In this document: positions 13,957 to 23,873 of the stretch, in pieces
Position numbering within the stretch: position 1 is the stretch's first letter
How the letters are laid out: the number at the start of each line of letters is the position of its first letter
NCBI RefSeq assembly: GCF_038049925.1
Contig: NZ_CP145809.1
Span: 2,824,599 to 2,888,598, forward strand
Source of the DNA: Georgenia sp. M64
Lineage (GTDB): Bacteria; Actinomycetota; Actinomycetes; Actinomycetales; Actinomycetaceae
Length of the DNA stretch: 64,000 nucleotides
Direction of reading: 5' to 3'
The notes under the pieces: generated by a model
What the model was told of the DNA's origin: nothing
The model's input: only the letters and a program-made list of their open reading frames with translations
The model's database searches: none
Position numbers and translations under genes: made by a program

Positions 13957-16412
13957 GCGTCTCCTCGTCGTAGCAGCGTCCCGGTGGGGACGTCGGTGAT
14001 GGTCCGGCCGCGCAGCAGGGTGCGCCGCACGACGCCGGTCAGGCGGCGGCCGGCGTAGGGGGTGACCGGGTTGCGGTGGTGCAGGCGCGCCGGGTCGACG
14101 TCGAAGGACTCCTCCGGCGCCAGGACGGCGAGGTCGGCGTCCTTGCCCGGCGCGATGGCCCCCTTGCGGTCCAGCCCGACCAGGGCGGCCGGCGCGGTCG
14201 ACATCCACCGCACCACCTCCTCCAGCGCCACCCCTCGGGACCGGGCCTCGGTCCACACCGCCGCGAGGCCGAGCTGGAGCGAGGCCACGCCGCCCCAGGC
14301 CTCGCCGAAGTCGCCGGTGTCGAGCGCCTTGAGGTCCGGGGTCGAGGGCGAGTGGTCGGTGACGACGATGTCGATGGCGCCGTCGCGCAGGCCCTGCCAC
14401 AGCGCGTCCTGGTTGGCGGCGCCGCGGATGGGCGGGCAGCACTTGAACGCGGTGGCGCCGTCCGGGACGTCCTCGGCCTCGAGGGTGAGGTAGTGGGGGC
14501 AGGTCTCGACGCTGACCCGCACGCCCTCGGCGCGGGCGCGGGCGATGAGGGGCAGCGCGGCGGCGTCGGAGAGGTGCAGGACGTGCACCCGGGCGCCGGT
14601 CCTCGCCGCGGCGCCGAGGAGGGTGGCGATCGCCGCCTCCTCCGCGGCGGGCGGGCGCGAGGCCAGGAAGTCCGCGTAGCGGGGGCCGTGGGGCTCGGGC
14701 GCGGCGCCGATGACGCCCGGGTCCTCGGCGTGGACGACCATGAGGGCGTCCAGCCGCGCCAGCTCGGCCAGGTCCCGCTCGAGCTCGGCGGCGTCGAGGT
14801 GGCCGAACTCCTCGACCCCGGAGTCGACGAGGAAGCACTTGAAGCCCATGACGCCCGCCTCGTGCAGCGGGGCGAGGTCGGCGGTGCTGCCCGGGACGGC
14901 GCCACCCCAGAAGGCGACGTCGACGTGGACGCCTCCCTCGGCCTCGGCACGCTTGACCTCCAGGGCCGCGACGTCGGTCGTCGGCGGGACGGAGTTCAGC
15001 GGCATGTCCACGATGGTCGTCACGCCCCCGGCGGCCGCGGCCCGGGTGGCGCTGGCGAAGCCCTCCCACTCGGTGCGGCCCGGCTGGTTGACGTGGACGT
15101 GGGTGTCCACCAGACCGGGGACGAGCACCTCGTCCTCGGCCAGGTCGAGCGTCTCGGTCGCGACGAGCCCGGCACCGAGGTCGGCGACCTCGACGACGAC
15201 CCCGTCGCGCACGCCCACCTCGGCCGCGCGCCACCCCTGCGGGGTGAGGACCCGGCGGCCGCGCACGACGAGGTCCAGCGGCGCGACGGCGGGCCGGCCG
15301 TCGAGGTGCGCGGCGGCGATCCGCTCGGCGAGACGCTCGAGCAGCGGCCCCGCCTCGGCGATGCACGTGGCGACGTCGGGCTCGAGGTCGGTGAGGGCGT
15401 GGACGGCCGCGATGCCGGCGGCGCGGGCCCGGGCCGGGTCGAGCGTGGACGACCCGCACACGGCGACCACGGGCACGGCGCCGGCGGCTGCGGCCACCCC
15501 CACCGGGGCCTTGCCGTGGAGGGACTGCTCGTCGAGGCTGCCCTCGCCGGTGACGACGAGGTCCGCCCCGGCCACGCGCGCGGCGAAGCCGGCGAGGTCG
15601 AGGACCACCTCGATCCCCGGCCGGCGCCGGGCGCCCAGCAGCAGCAGGGCGAACCCGACGCCCCCGGCGGCGCCGGCCGACGGCGCCGAGGCCAGGTCCT
15701 GCGCACCGTCCGCGCCGGCGCGCGCCAGGGCCCGCACCCAGGTGGCGAGGGCCGCGTCGAGCTCGGCGACGGCGGTGGGGTCGGCGCCCTTCTGCGGGCC
15801 GTACACCGCGGCGGCGCCGTGCGAGCCGAGAAGCGGGTTGTCGACGTCGGAGGCCAGCACGAGCGTGGCCGCGCCGAGCCCGGGGTGGAGGCCGGCCAGG
15901 TCCACGCCGGTGACGTCGGCCAGCGCCGCCCCGCCGTCGGGCAGCTCGCCGTCCGGACCGGTGAGGCGGGCCCCGAGAGCGGCGAGCATCCCCGCGCCGC
16001 CATCGGTGCTGGCCGAGCCCCCGATGCCGACGACGACCTCCCGGGCCCCGGCGTCGAGGGCGTGGGCGATGACCTCGCCCAGCCCCCGCGAGGAGGCGCG
16101 CCGGGCGGTCGTGGGGTCGGGGTCGAGCATCTGCAGACCGGTCACCGCCGCCATCTCCACCACCGCGGTCCCGCCCCGGCGGGCGTACCTGGCGTGGACG
16201 GGCTCGCCCAGCGGGCCGGTGGCCCCGACGGCGACCGGCTCGAAGCCGGCGGCGAGCGCGGCCTCGACCGTCCCCTCGCCGCCGTCGGCGACCGGCAGGA
16301 CGTCGACGTCCAGGTCCGGGACGGCGCGCCGGAGTCCCGCGGCCAGGTGGGAGCCCACCTGTGCCGCCGTCAGCGAACCCTTGAACTTGTCCGGGGCGAG
16401 GACGACCTTCAT
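13953..16412 (-). CDS. Fused glycerate kinase - allantoinase
   Basis: One 819-aa open frame encodes two enzymes. Residues 1 to about 375 are a GlxK/GarK-type glycerate kinase (start [47 protein letters not shown]), making phosphoglycerate from glycerate. From about residue 383 ([16 protein letters not shown]) to the end is an allantoinase of the cyclic amidohydrolase family, with metal ligands in [10 protein letters not shown], the GFKCFL lysine region, VHAED, VLHLSD and VTDHSP. No stop or frameshift separates them; I see no strong ribosome site at the join. Both halves keep their key residues. Either it is a true bifunctional protein or an internal start is used. The ATG (16412) is the usual glycerate kinase start, and alc follows with a 4-nt overlap. 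Confidence 0.9.
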   Translation of the reverse strand: MKVVLAPDKFKGSLTAAQVGSHLAAGLRRAVPDLDVDVLPVADGGEGTVEAALAAGFEPVAVGATGPLGEPVHARYARRGGTAVVEMAAVTGLQMLDPDPTTARRASSRGLGEVIAHALDAGAREVVVGIGGSASTDGGAGMLAALGARLTGPDGELPDGGAALADVTGVDLAGLHPGLGAATLVLASDVDNPLLGSHGAAAVYGPQKGADPTAVAELDAALATWVRALARAGADGAQDLASAPSAGAAGGVGFALLLLGARRRPGIEVVLDLAGFAARVAGADLVVTGEGSLDEQSLHGKAPVGVAAAAGAVPVVAVCGSSTLDPARARAAGIAAVHALTDLEPDVATCIAEAGPLLERLAERIAAAHLDGRPAVAPLDLVVRGRRVLTPQGWRAAEVGVRDGVVVEVADLGAGLVATETLDLAEDEVLVPGLVDTHVHVNQPGRTEWEGFASATRAAAAGGVTTIVDMPLNSVPPTTDVAALEVKRAEAEGGVHVDVAFWGGAVPGSTADLAPLHEAGVMGFKCFLVDSGVEEFGHLDAAELERDLAELARLDALMVVHAEDPGVIGAAPEPHGPRYADFLASRPPAAEEAAIATLLGAAARTGARVHVLHLSDAAALPLIARARAEGVRVSVETCPHYLTLEAEDVPDGATAFKCCPPIRGAANQDALWQGLRDGAIDIVVTDHSPSTPDLKALDTGDFGEAWGGVASLQLGLAAVWTEARSRGVALEEVVRWMSTAPAALVGLDRKGAIAPGKDADLAVLAPEESFDVDPARLHHRNPVTPYAGRRLTGVVRRTLLRGRTITDVPTGTLLRRGDA

Positions 16413-16495
16413 GACCCCATCCCAGCAGAGGGCGCCGACGTCTGCCCGCTCTGTGCCGTGCGCCTGCTCCGCACCCCCGGACCGTTCAGCACGGC

Positions 16496-18271
16496 TCAGT
16501 CCAGCATCGCGGCGGCCGTGGTGGAGTCCTCGGCCGAGAGCACGATGTCCTCGAACTCGTTGACGCCGTCGAGCTCGGCCCCCATGGGGATGTTGGTGAC
16601 CCGCTCGAGGATGACCTCGACGACGACCGGGACGCGGAACTCCTGCGCGGTGGCCTGAGCCTTGGTGAAGGCGGTGGCCAGGTCCTCCGGGTCCGTCACC
16701 CGCATGGCCTTGCACCCGAGCGCCTCGGCGACCTTGACGTGGTCGACGCCGTAGCCGCCGCCGTCGGGGGAGTTGACGTTCTCGAAGGCGAGCGAGACGT
16801 GGTAGTCCATCTCGAAGGCGCGCTGCGACTGCCGGATGAGGCCGAGGTAGGCGTTGTTGACGACGACGTGGACGTAGGGCAGGTGGTGCTGGGCGCCGAC
16901 CGCGAGCTCCTCGAGCATGAACTGGAAGTCGTAGTCGCCCGAGAGCGCCACCACCTCGGCGTCGGGGCGGGCGGTGGCCACCCCGAGCGCGGCAGGGCCC
17001 GTCCAGCCCAGCGGCCCCGCCTGCCCGGCGTTGACCCAGTGCCGGGGCCGGTAGACGTTCAAGTGCTGGGCGCCGGCGATCTGGGACAGACCGATGGTCG
17101 TGACGTAGACGGTGTCCCGGTCGAACGCGCGGTTCATCTCCTGGTAGACCCGCTGGGGCCTGATGGGGATCTCGTCGAAGTCGGTCCGGCGCACCAGCTC
17201 GCGCTTACGGGCGGCGGTGGCCTCGACCCAGGCCGAGCGGTCCGGCAGGGCGCCGGCGTCGCGCCGCTCGCGGGCCACCTCGACGGCGAGCGCGAGGAAG
17301 GCCTTCGCGTCGGAGACGATGCCGAGGTCGGGGGCGAAGACGCGCCCGATCTGGGTGGGCTCGATGTCGACGTGGACGAAGGTGCGGCCGCAGCGGTAGG
17401 TGTCCAGGCCGCCGGTGTGGCGGTTGGCCCACCGGTTGCCCACGCCGAGGACGAGGTCGGACTCCAGGAACGTCGCGTTGCCGTAGCGCTGGGAGGTCTG
17501 GATGCCGACCATCCCGGCGGCGAGGCGGTGGTCGTCGGGAATGGTGCCCCAGCCCATGAGGGTGGGGACGACGGGGACGTCGAGGGTCTCGGCGAGCTCG
17601 ACGAGGAGGTCCTCGCCGCCGGAGTTGACGATGCCACCACCGGCCACGAGGAGCGGGCGCTCGGCGGCGCCGAGCATGTCCAGCGCCTTCTCCACCTGCG
17701 CGCGGGTCGCGGCGGGACGGACGACGGGCAGCGGCTCGTAGGTGTCGGGGTCGAACTCGATCTCGGCGGTCTGGACGTCGATCGGCAGGTCGATGAGCAC
17801 CGGTCCGGGCCGGCCGGACCGCATGAGCTGGAACGCCTGGGCGAGGACACCGGGGACCTGCCCCGCCTCGAGGACGGTCTTGGCCATCTTCGTCACGGGG
17901 GCCGCGATGGCGGCGATGTCGACGGCCTGGAAGTCCTCCTTGTCCAGCTTCGCCACCGGCGCCTGGCCGGTGATGCACAGCATCGGGATCGAGTCGGCGT
18001 GGGCGGCGTACAGGCCGGTGATCATGTCCGTCCCGGCAGGCCCGGAGGTGCCCACGCAGATGCCGATGTTGCCCGGCGCCGCCCGGGAGAACCCGTCGGC
18101 CATGTGGGAGGCGCCCTCCATGTGGCGGGCCAGGACGTGACGGATGCCGCCGTGGCGGCGCATCGCGTCGTAGAACGGGTTGATGGCGGCGCCGGGCAGC
18201 CCGAAGGCCTGGGTGGCGCCCTCCTTCTCGAGGATGGCGACGGCGGCGTCGACGGCTCGCATGCGAGGCAT
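16496..18271 (-). CDS. gcl: Glyoxylate carboligase
   Basis: A 591-aa ThDP- and FAD-dependent enzyme joining two glyoxylates to tartronate semialdehyde plus CO2. It starts [18 protein letters not shown], closely like E. coli Gcl (593 aa). As in other Gcl proteins the usual ThDP glutamate is replaced by a hydrophobic residue (RHMEGASH; Val in E. coli). The ThDP pyrophosphate region reads [13 protein letters not shown] longer in-frame extension to 18559 is low-complexity and is not used. It lies between glxR (220 bp upstream, with tandem repeats) and the kinase-allantoinase gene. Confidence 0.95.
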   Translation of the reverse strand: MPRMRAVDAAVAILEKEGATQAFGLPGAAINPFYDAMRRHGGIRHVLARHMEGASHMADGFSRAAPGNIGICVGTSGPAGTDMITGLYAAHADSIPMLCITGQAPVAKLDKEDFQAVDIAAIAAPVTKMAKTVLEAGQVPGVLAQAFQLMRSGRPGPVLIDLPIDVQTAEIEFDPDTYEPLPVVRPAATRAQVEKALDMLGAAERPLLVAGGGIVNSGGEDLLVELAETLDVPVVPTLMGWGTIPDDHRLAAGMVGIQTSQRYGNATFLESDLVLGVGNRWANRHTGGLDTYRCGRTFVHVDIEPTQIGRVFAPDLGIVSDAKAFLALAVEVARERRDAGALPDRSAWVEATAARKRELVRRTDFDEIPIRPQRVYQEMNRAFDRDTVYVTTIGLSQIAGAQHLNVYRPRHWVNAGQAGPLGWTGPAALGVATARPDAEVVALSGDYDFQFMLEELAVGAQHHLPYVHVVVNNAYLGLIRQSQRAFEMDYHVSLAFENVNSPDGGGYGVDHVKVAEALGCKAMRVTDPEDLATAFTKAQATAQEFRVPVVVEVILERVTNIPMGAELDGVNEFEDIVLSAEDSTTAAAMLD

Positions 18272-18380
18272 GTCGGTCTCGATTCTTCTGCGGCGGGCTG
18301 GGCCCGCTGGGTGCTCGGATGGGTGCGGCGCCGGGCGGGCCGTCACGGCGTCGTGACGAGCGCCCGTGGCGCGGGTCGCC

Positions 18381-18490
18381 GTTGTGGCCGGCGCGCGGTG
18401 GGTCGGTGCGCCCGCCGGCGTTGTGGCCGGCGCGCAGTGGGTCGGTGCGCCCGCCGGCGGTGGGGCCGGCGGGCGGTGGGGCGGGTGGCG
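18381..18490. repeat. Tandem repeat, 39 bp x about 2.5
   Basis: A 39-bp unit starting GTTGTGGCCGGCGCGC occurs at 18381-18419 and 18420-18458 with one difference, then a partial degenerate copy. It fills the gap between glxR and gcl. No function is evident. Confidence 0.75.
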
Positions 18491-18491
18491 G

Positions 18492-19370
18492 TCAGTCCGA
18501 GCGGCCGGAGAGCCGCTCGACCACGCGGAGGAGGCCGGAGTGGTCGAGCCCGCCGTCACCGTTCGCCCGGGCCGAGGCCATGAGCTGGGCGACGACCGCC
18601 CCGAGCGGGATGACGACGCCGGCCTCCCGAGCGGCGGAGGTGACGATGCCGAGGTCCTTGTGGTGCAGCTCGATGCGGAACCCGGGCTCGAAGGAGCGGT
18701 CCAGCATCTTCTGGGCCTTCTGGTCGAGCACGGCCGAGCCCGCGAGCCCCCCGCCGAGGACCTTCACGGCGGCGGCGGTGTCCACGCCGTAGGCCTCGAG
18801 GAAGATCACCGCCTCGGCGAGGAGGGCGATGTTGCCGGCCACCATGAGCTGGTTGGCGGCCTTGACGGTCTGGCCCGAGCCCGACGGACCCACGTGGACG
18901 ATCGTCTTCCCGACCGCCTCGAGCACCGGCTGCGCGGCCGCGAAGTCCTCGGCGGAGCCGCCGACCATGATCGACAGGGCGGCGTTCTTCGCGCCGGCCT
19001 CGCCGCCGGAGACCGGGGCGTCGAGCAGGCGGAAGCCCTTCTCCCGCGCCTGCTCCGCGAGCTCGGCGGTGACGTCGGGACGGATCGTGGAGAAGTCGAT
19101 GACCAGCGCGCCCGTGGCGGCGTTGGCGAAGACCCCGTCCTCGCCGGCGAGCACCTCGGTGACGTCCGGGGAGTCCGGCACCATGACGGCGACCACCTCG
19201 GCGCCGGCGACGGCGTCCGCGACCGAGGACGCGGCGGTGCCGCCGGCCTCGACGAGGGCACGGGTCTTCTCCAGGCTGCGGTTGTACCCGGTGACGTCGT
19301 GCCCGGCGTTCTGCAGGTGGACGGCCATCGGGCTGCCCATGATGCCCAGGCCGATGAATGCGATCTTCAT
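18492..19370 (-). CDS. glxR: Tartronate semialdehyde reductase
   Basis: A 292-aa member of the beta-hydroxyacid dehydrogenase family, reducing tartronate semialdehyde (the Gcl product) to D-glycerate with NAD(P)H. The N terminus is the Rossmann [10 protein letters not shown] motif; the substrate motif is [11 protein letters not shown] (about residue 118) and the catalytic lysine lies in [18 protein letters not shown] (about residue 170). It starts 25 bp after hyi and precedes gcl. Homologous 3-hydroxyisobutyrate dehydrogenases look similar, but the neighbours settle the role. Confidence 0.93.
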   Translation of the reverse strand: MKIAFIGLGIMGSPMAVHLQNAGHDVTGYNRSLEKTRALVEAGGTAASSVADAVAGAEVVAVMVPDSPDVTEVLAGEDGVFANAATGALVIDFSTIRPDVTAELAEQAREKGFRLLDAPVSGGEAGAKNAALSIMVGGSAEDFAAAQPVLEAVGKTIVHVGPSGSGQTVKAANQLMVAGNIALLAEAVIFLEAYGVDTAAAVKVLGGGLAGSAVLDQKAQKMLDRSFEPGFRIELHHKDLGIVTSAAREAGVVIPLGAVVAQLMASARANGDGGLDHSGLLRVVERLSGRSD

Positions 19371-19395
19371 GGAGGTCCTTCCGTCTCGGTGGCGC

Positions 19396-20208
19396 TCAGG
19401 CCCGGGCGGCGCGCTGCTCGCGCGGGAGCCAGGCGAAGGGGTCGGCGTCGGTCGTCTTGTACTCCAGGCCCACGGGTCCGGCGTAACCGCCGGCGCGCAG
19501 GTCCTCGATCCAGCGGGAGATGGGCAGCTCGCCCGAGCCGGGCGCGCCGCGCCCCGGGGCGTCGGCGATCTGGACGTGCGCGACCCGGTCGCGGTAGGCG
19601 GCCAGGTCCGCGTCGACGTCCCCGCCGTTGACGGAGATGTGGAAGACGTCGAGGAGCAGCCCGAGGTTCGTCTCGCCGTGCTCCTGCGCCACCCGGTCGA
19701 GCACGGCGACGACGTCGGCGGAGGACTTCAGCGGGTACGCGGGCGTCCCGGAGACCGGCTCGAGCAGGACCGTCCCGCCGATCCGGCCCACCGCCCGGGC
19801 GGCCAGGGCGAGGTTCTCCGCACCGACCGCGTCCTGGACGGCGGGGTCGGCGCCCTCGACCCGGTTGCCGTAGAGGGCGTTGAACGCCCGGCAGCCGGTG
19901 CGCTCGCCGATGGCGGTGACGACGTCGAGGTTCGCGCGCAGCTCCTCCGAGCGCTCGGGCCACGAGACGAGCCCGCGGTCACCGCCGGGCATGTCACCGG
20001 CGTTGAAGTTCAGGCCGGTGAGCGCCACCCCGGCGTCGTCGATCGCGCGGACGAGCGTGTCGACGTCGGCGGCGTCGGGGGCCGAGGTGGGGAACGGCCA
20101 CCACAGCTCGATCCCGTCGAAGCCCGCGGCGCGGGCTGCGGCGGGGCGCTCGAGCAGCGGCAGGTCCGTGAGGAGGATCGAGCAGTTCACGGTGTACGGG
20201 ATGGTCAC
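19396..20208 (-). CDS. hyi: Hydroxypyruvate isomerase
   Basis: A 270-aa AP-endonuclease-2-like TIM barrel of the Hyi family, interconverting hydroxypyruvate and tartronate semialdehyde. Visible features are the start IPYTVNCSILLTDLPLLERP, GFDGIELWWPFP, NFNAGDMPGGDRGLVSWP, the metal ligands in LLEPVS, LLLDVFHISVNGGD and HVQIADAPGR, and GLEYKT. It starts with GTG at 20208, just 12 bp from the operator pair, and heads the hyi-glxR-gcl-(glycerate kinase-allB)-alc run. Confidence 0.93.
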   Translation of the reverse strand: MTIPYTVNCSILLTDLPLLERPAAARAAGFDGIELWWPFPTSAPDAADVDTLVRAIDDAGVALTGLNFNAGDMPGGDRGLVSWPERSEELRANLDVVTAIGERTGCRAFNALYGNRVEGADPAVQDAVGAENLALAARAVGRIGGTVLLEPVSGTPAYPLKSSADVVAVLDRVAQEHGETNLGLLLDVFHISVNGGDVDADLAAYRDRVAHVQIADAPGRGAPGSGELPISRWIEDLRAGGYAGPVGLEYKTTDADPFAWLPREQRAARA

Positions 20209-20219
20209 CCTGGCCTCAC

Positions 20220-20255
20220 TTCCACATCATGGAATGTTGCTTCCTAGTTGTGAAA
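20220..20255 (-). promoter_or_regulatory. Paired operator of the glyoxylate regulon (site 3, hyi)
   Basis: TTCCACATCATGGAA (20220-20234) and TTCCTAGTTGTGAAA (20241-20255), starts 21 bp apart. It lies between hyi and the end of the upstream aldolase-family gene. Confidence 0.65.
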
Positions 20256-20294
20256 GCCTAAGGGTGACCGCCGCACGGGTCAACCCCGGGCGCC

Positions 20295-21548
20295 TCACCC
20301 CCGCCCGGCGGCGAGCCTGGCCACCTGGGACGGGTCGAGACCGGCCGAGCGCAGCTCCTCGCCGTCCACGGCGCCGCAGTCGAGACCGCGGCGCAGGAAC
20401 CACGCCAGCGCGCGCGCCGTGGCCGGCTCGTCGAGGACGCCGCCCGCCGCGCCGTCCAGGTAGGCGCCCAGACGGTCCGTGGCCGTGGCGAGGCCCTCCC
20501 GGTAGAACGCGTACGTGGCCGCGAACCGGCTGGGCAGCTGGGCGGGGTGGAGGTCCCAGCCCTGGTAGTAGCCGCGCTCGAGCGAGCGGCGGACGAGCCG
20601 GCCGTGCAGCGACCAGGCCTCGCGCACCCGATCCGGCTCCCCCACCGGCAGGACGTTCGTGGAGCCGTCGGACAGGCGCACGCCGGTGCCGGCCGCGGCG
20701 AGCTGCATGACGGCCTTGGCGTGGTCGGCGACGGGGTGCTCCATGGACTGGTGGGCCGCGGCGATCCCCAGGGCTGCGGAGTAGTCGTAGGTCCCGTAGT
20801 GCAGCCCGCTCACCCGTCCGGCCCCCGCGTGCACCATGGCCGCGACCGGGGCCGTGCCGTCGGCGCCGAGGATCGCCTGGGGGGTCTCGACCTGGACCTC
20901 GAAGCGCAGGCGCCCGGGGGCCAGCCCGTGCGCCCGCTCGAGGGCCGCGCAGACGAGGACCATCGCCCGGACCTGGTCGACCGAGGTCACCTTCGGCAGG
21001 GTCACGACGAGGCCGGCCGGCAGGTCGCCCGAGCCGGCCAGGCCGGAGAGGAACAGGTCGAGCGAGCGCAGGCCGCGCGCGCGGGTGGGCCGTTCGAGGC
21101 TCTTGAACCGGATCCCCACGAAGGGGGTGGCGGTGCCCGCGTCGAGCTCGGCCCGCAGGTGGCGCGCGGCGGCGAGGGCGACGTCGTCCTCGGCGTCACC
21201 GTGGTCGCCGTAGCCGTCCTCGAGGTCGATGCGCAGGTCCTCGACCGGCTCGCGGTCGAGCTTCTCCGCCACCCGCCGCGCGACGTCCTCGCGCAGCGGG
21301 TCCGCCACGCCCACCGCCTCGACGAGCGCCGCCGCGCCGCCCGCGGTCTCGACCGCCTCCAGCGCCTGCCGGCCCCAGTCCTGCGCCAGCCCCGCCCGGT
21401 AGCGGTCGGCCGGCACATAGACGGTGTGGACCGGCTGGCGCGAACCGTCGTCGCCCGGGTAGGCGCCGGAGAGGTGGGCGTCGGCCGCGGCGAGGAGCTC
21501 GTCGACGGCGGCGAGGTCGGCGCCGTCCAGGACGGTGCGGGCCGTCAC
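20295..21548 (-). CDS. HpcH/HpaI-like aldolase family protein (DUF6986 type), role unknown
   Basis: A 417-aa protein with the aldolase/citrate-lyase TIM-barrel pattern: LRIDLEDGYGDHGDAEDD (about residue 130), LPKVTS, the acidic metal-binding stretch RFEVQVETPQAIL (about 210) and LHYGTYDYSAALGI. It starts with GTG, overlapping the malic enzyme stop by four bases (GTGA), so the two are coupled and share the operator at 23008. This family cleaves or forms C-C bonds of hydroxy-acid or acyl-CoA substrates, often with glyoxylate or pyruvate. A glyoxylate- or malate-linked aldol reaction is my inference. Confidence 0.75.
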   Translation of the reverse strand: MTARTVLDGADLAAVDELLAAADAHLSGAYPGDDGSRQPVHTVYVPADRYRAGLAQDWGRQALEAVETAGGAAALVEAVGVADPLREDVARRVAEKLDREPVEDLRIDLEDGYGDHGDAEDDVALAAARHLRAELDAGTATPFVGIRFKSLERPTRARGLRSLDLFLSGLAGSGDLPAGLVVTLPKVTSVDQVRAMVLVCAALERAHGLAPGRLRFEVQVETPQAILGADGTAPVAAMVHAGAGRVSGLHYGTYDYSAALGIAAAHQSMEHPVADHAKAVMQLAAAGTGVRLSDGSTNVLPVGEPDRVREAWSLHGRLVRRSLERGYYQGWDLHPAQLPSRFAATYAFYREGLATATDRLGAYLDGAAGGVLDEPATARALAWFLRRGLDCGAVDGEELRSAGLDPSQVARLAAGRG

Positions 21549-22960
21549 CGCTCGGCCTCGGCGGCGGACCCGCCCTTCTCGGCCACCGTCTGGGAGCGCA
21601 CGGCCTCGGCGACGGCCTCGGCCACGCGGTGGTCGAAGACGCCGGGGATGATGAAGGCGCCGTTGCGCTCGTCGTCGCCGACGACCTCGGCGATGGCCAC
21701 GGCCGCCACCCGCAGCATCTCGTCGCTGATGACGTGGGCGCCGGCGTCGAGCAGGCCGCGGAACAGACCCGGGAAGGCCAGGACGTTGTTGATCTGGTTC
21801 GGGTAGTCCGACCGGCCGGTCGCCACGACGGCGGCCGTCTCGCCGGCCTCGATCGGGTCCACCTCCGGGGTGGGGTTCGCCAGCGCGAAGACGATCGCGT
21901 CGTCGTTCATGGTGGCCACGTCTGCCCCGGTGAGGATGTTGCCGGCGGAGACTCCGATGAAGACGTCGGCCCCGGCCATGCCCTCCTTGAGCGTGCCCGT
22001 GAAACCCTCCTCGTTCGTGTTCTCCGCGATCCAGCGCCGGTACTCGTCGCCGTTGGTCGCCCCCCGGTGCAGGGCGCCGCCGCGGCCGAAGCCGATGATG
22101 TGGCGGGCCCCCTGGGCCTTGAGCAGCCGGATGATCGCGCTGCCCGCGGCGCCGACGCCGGAGACGACGATGCGCACGTCCTCGAGCTTCTTGTCCACGA
22201 CCTTGAGGGCGTTGATGAGCGCGGCAAGGACGACGATGGCCGTGCCGTGCTGGTCGTCGTGGAAGACGGGGATGTCGAGCTCCTCGCGCAGGCGCGCCTC
22301 GATCTCGAAGCACCGCGGGGCCGAGATGTCCTCGAGGTTGACCCCGCCGTAGACCGGCGCCAGCGCCTTGACGATGGAGATGATCTCCTCGGTGTCCTTG
22401 GTGTCCAGGCACACCGGCCACGCGTCGACACCGCCGAACTCCTTGAACAGCGCCGCCTTGCCCTCCATGACCGGCAGCGCGGCCGCGGGCCCGATGTCGC
22501 CCAGGCCGAGGACGGCGGTGCCGTCGGTGACGACCGCGACGGTGTTGCGCTTGATGGTCAGGCGCCGGGCGTCCTCCGGCTTCTCGGCGATGGCCAGGCA
22601 GACCCGGGCGACGCCCGGGGTGTAGGCGCGGGAGAGGTCGCGGCGGGTCTTGAGCGGGACCTTCGCGTTGACCTCGATCTTGCCGCCGAGGTGCATGAGG
22701 AACGTCGAGTCGGACCACTTCAGGACGTGCACGCCCTCGAGGGCGTTGAGGGCCGCGACGACCCGCTCGCCGTGCTCGGTGTCCACGGTGTCGCAGGTGA
22801 CGTCGACGGTGAGCTTCGTCGGGGAGGAGTGCGCGATGTCGACGCCCATCACCGCGGCGCCGGCCTCGGCGACGGTCGAGACGACGGTCGACGTGGCGCG
22901 CTGGGAGGCGGGGACCTCCACCCGCAGGGTGATGGTGTAGCTGGGGCTGGGCATGACCAT
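21545..22960 (-). CDS. NAD(P)-dependent malic enzyme with N-terminal ACT-like domain
   Basis: A 471-aa enzyme oxidatively decarboxylating malate to pyruvate. Residues about 5-80 look like an ACT regulatory domain (YTITLRVEVPASQRATSTVV). Catalytic and metal motifs follow: RAYTPGVARVC, KRNTVAVVTDGTAVLGLGDI, the lysine in MEGKAALF, EDISAPRCFEIE, FHDDQHGTAIV, and the NAD site VVSGVGAAGSA. I chose ATG 22960 (AGGAACG upstream); a second ATG two codons later is possible. It takes the malate made by AceB on to pyruvate, and is divergent from the IclR gene. Confidence 0.93.
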   Translation of the reverse strand: MVMPSPSYTITLRVEVPASQRATSTVVSTVAEAGAAVMGVDIAHSSPTKLTVDVTCDTVDTEHGERVVAALNALEGVHVLKWSDSTFLMHLGGKIEVNAKVPLKTRRDLSRAYTPGVARVCLAIAEKPEDARRLTIKRNTVAVVTDGTAVLGLGDIGPAAALPVMEGKAALFKEFGGVDAWPVCLDTKDTEEIISIVKALAPVYGGVNLEDISAPRCFEIEARLREELDIPVFHDDQHGTAIVVLAALINALKVVDKKLEDVRIVVSGVGAAGSAIIRLLKAQGARHIIGFGRGGALHRGATNGDEYRRWIAENTNEEGFTGTLKEGMAGADVFIGVSAGNILTGADVATMNDDAIVFALANPTPEVDPIEAGETAAVVATGRSDYPNQINNVLAFPGLFRGLLDAGAHVISDEMLRVAAVAIAEVVGDDERNGAFIIPGVFDHRVAEAVAEAVRSQTVAEKGGSAAEAER

Positions 22961-23007
22961 GGCGTTCTCGTTCCTGTCGGGCGGGGGCGACGTCGCCCCG
23001 CCGGTGA

Positions 23008-23042
23008 TTTCGTTATCTGGAAGACTAGTTCTGCCAAGCGAA
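23008..23042. promoter_or_regulatory. Paired operator of the glyoxylate regulon (site 4, between malic enzyme and iclR)
   Basis: TTTCGTTATCTGGAA (23008-23022) and GTTCTGCCAAGCGAA (23028-23042), starts 20 bp apart (21 if read as TTCTGCCAAGCGAAC). It sits in the 151-bp divergent promoter region, so it could control both the malic enzyme operon and the regulator itself. Confidence 0.6.
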
Positions 23043-23111
23043 CTCTGGTAGGCATTGTGGTGGCAGGTCGTGGGACGAGCCGGTTCCCACCGGCGGCGGG
23101 AGGAGCAGCAG

Positions 23112-23864
23112 GTGTCGAGCAGCCAGGGCGTGCAGTCCGTGGACAGGGCGATCGACCTCCTCGAGGCGATGACCGACCTCGGCGGCGACGCCACCCTCAG
23201 CGAGCTGGCGGCGGCCTCGGGACTGCCGATGCCGACCATCCACCGGCTCATGCGCACCCTCGTCGCCCGCGGCTACGCCCGGCAGGCGCCCTCCCGCCGC
23301 TACACCCTCGGCCCCAACCTCATCCGGCTCGGCGAGGGGGCCGGCCGACAGCTCGGCGCCGGGGCCCGGCCGCACCTCGAGCAGGTGGCGCGTGAGCTCG
23401 GCGAGACGGTCAACCTCGCGATGATCGACCGCGACATGGCCGTCTACGTCGCGCAGGCCGCCTCCGGGCACTCGATGCGAATGTTCACCGAGGTGGGACG
23501 CCGGGTGTTCTGCCACTGCACCGGCGTGGGCAAGGCCGTGCTCGCCCAGCTCCCCGACGCGACGGTCCGCGAGATCGTCGCGCGTGCAGGGATGCCGGCC
23601 CAGACCGAGCTGTCCATCACCGACCCGGACGCGCTCATCACCGAGCTCGACCGGATCCGCGCCCAGGGCTACGCCGTCGACGACGGCGAGCAGGAGCTCG
23701 GGGTGCGGTGCTACGCGGTCGCCGTGCCGGACGCCCCCACCCCGGCCGCGGTGTCGATCTCCGGGCCCGCGGTCCGGGTGACCGACGCGTTCGGCGAGCG
23801 GGCCGTCCCGGTGCTCCAGGAGGTCGCCGCCCGCATCACGGCCGAGCTGCTCGGCACCCACTGA
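23112..23864 (+). CDS. IclR-family regulator, probable controller of the purine/glyoxylate block
   Basis: A 250-aa IclR regulator. The winged helix-turn-helix spans about residues 6-70 (VDRAIDLLEAMTDL, SELAAASGLPMPTIHRLMRTL), followed by the IclR effector-binding domain with TGVGKAVLAQLP and a GYAVDDGEQELGVRCYAVAV segment. GTG 23112 is chosen because GGAGGAG lies 7 nt upstream; an upstream ATG at 23055 would add 19 unlike residues. It resembles AllR-type regulators of allantoin/glyoxylate genes, and a paired operator lies in its own promoter. Glyoxylate or an allantoin derivative as effector is inference. Confidence 0.88.
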   Translation: MSSSQGVQSVDRAIDLLEAMTDLGGDATLSELAAASGLPMPTIHRLMRTLVARGYARQAPSRRYTLGPNLIRLGEGAGRQLGAGARPHLEQVARELGETVNLAMIDRDMAVYVAQAASGHSMRMFTEVGRRVFCHCTGVGKAVLAQLPDATVREIVARAGMPAQTELSITDPDALITELDRIRAQGYAVDDGEQELGVRCYAVAVPDAPTPAAVSISGPAVRVTDAFGERAVPVLQEVAARITAELLGTH

Positions 23865-23873
23865 CCGCCCCGC

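Noticed and set aside
18272-18559. Extending Gcl 96 residues upstream
   Set aside because: The added part is repetitive Pro/Ala/Arg sequence made from the 39-bp tandem repeats; known Gcl proteins start at [10 protein letters not shown] or its equivalent.
23055-23111. Upstream ATG start for the IclR regulator
   Set aside because: It adds 19 residues unlike the family and lacks a ribosome site, while GTG 23112 has GGAGGAG 7 nt upstream.
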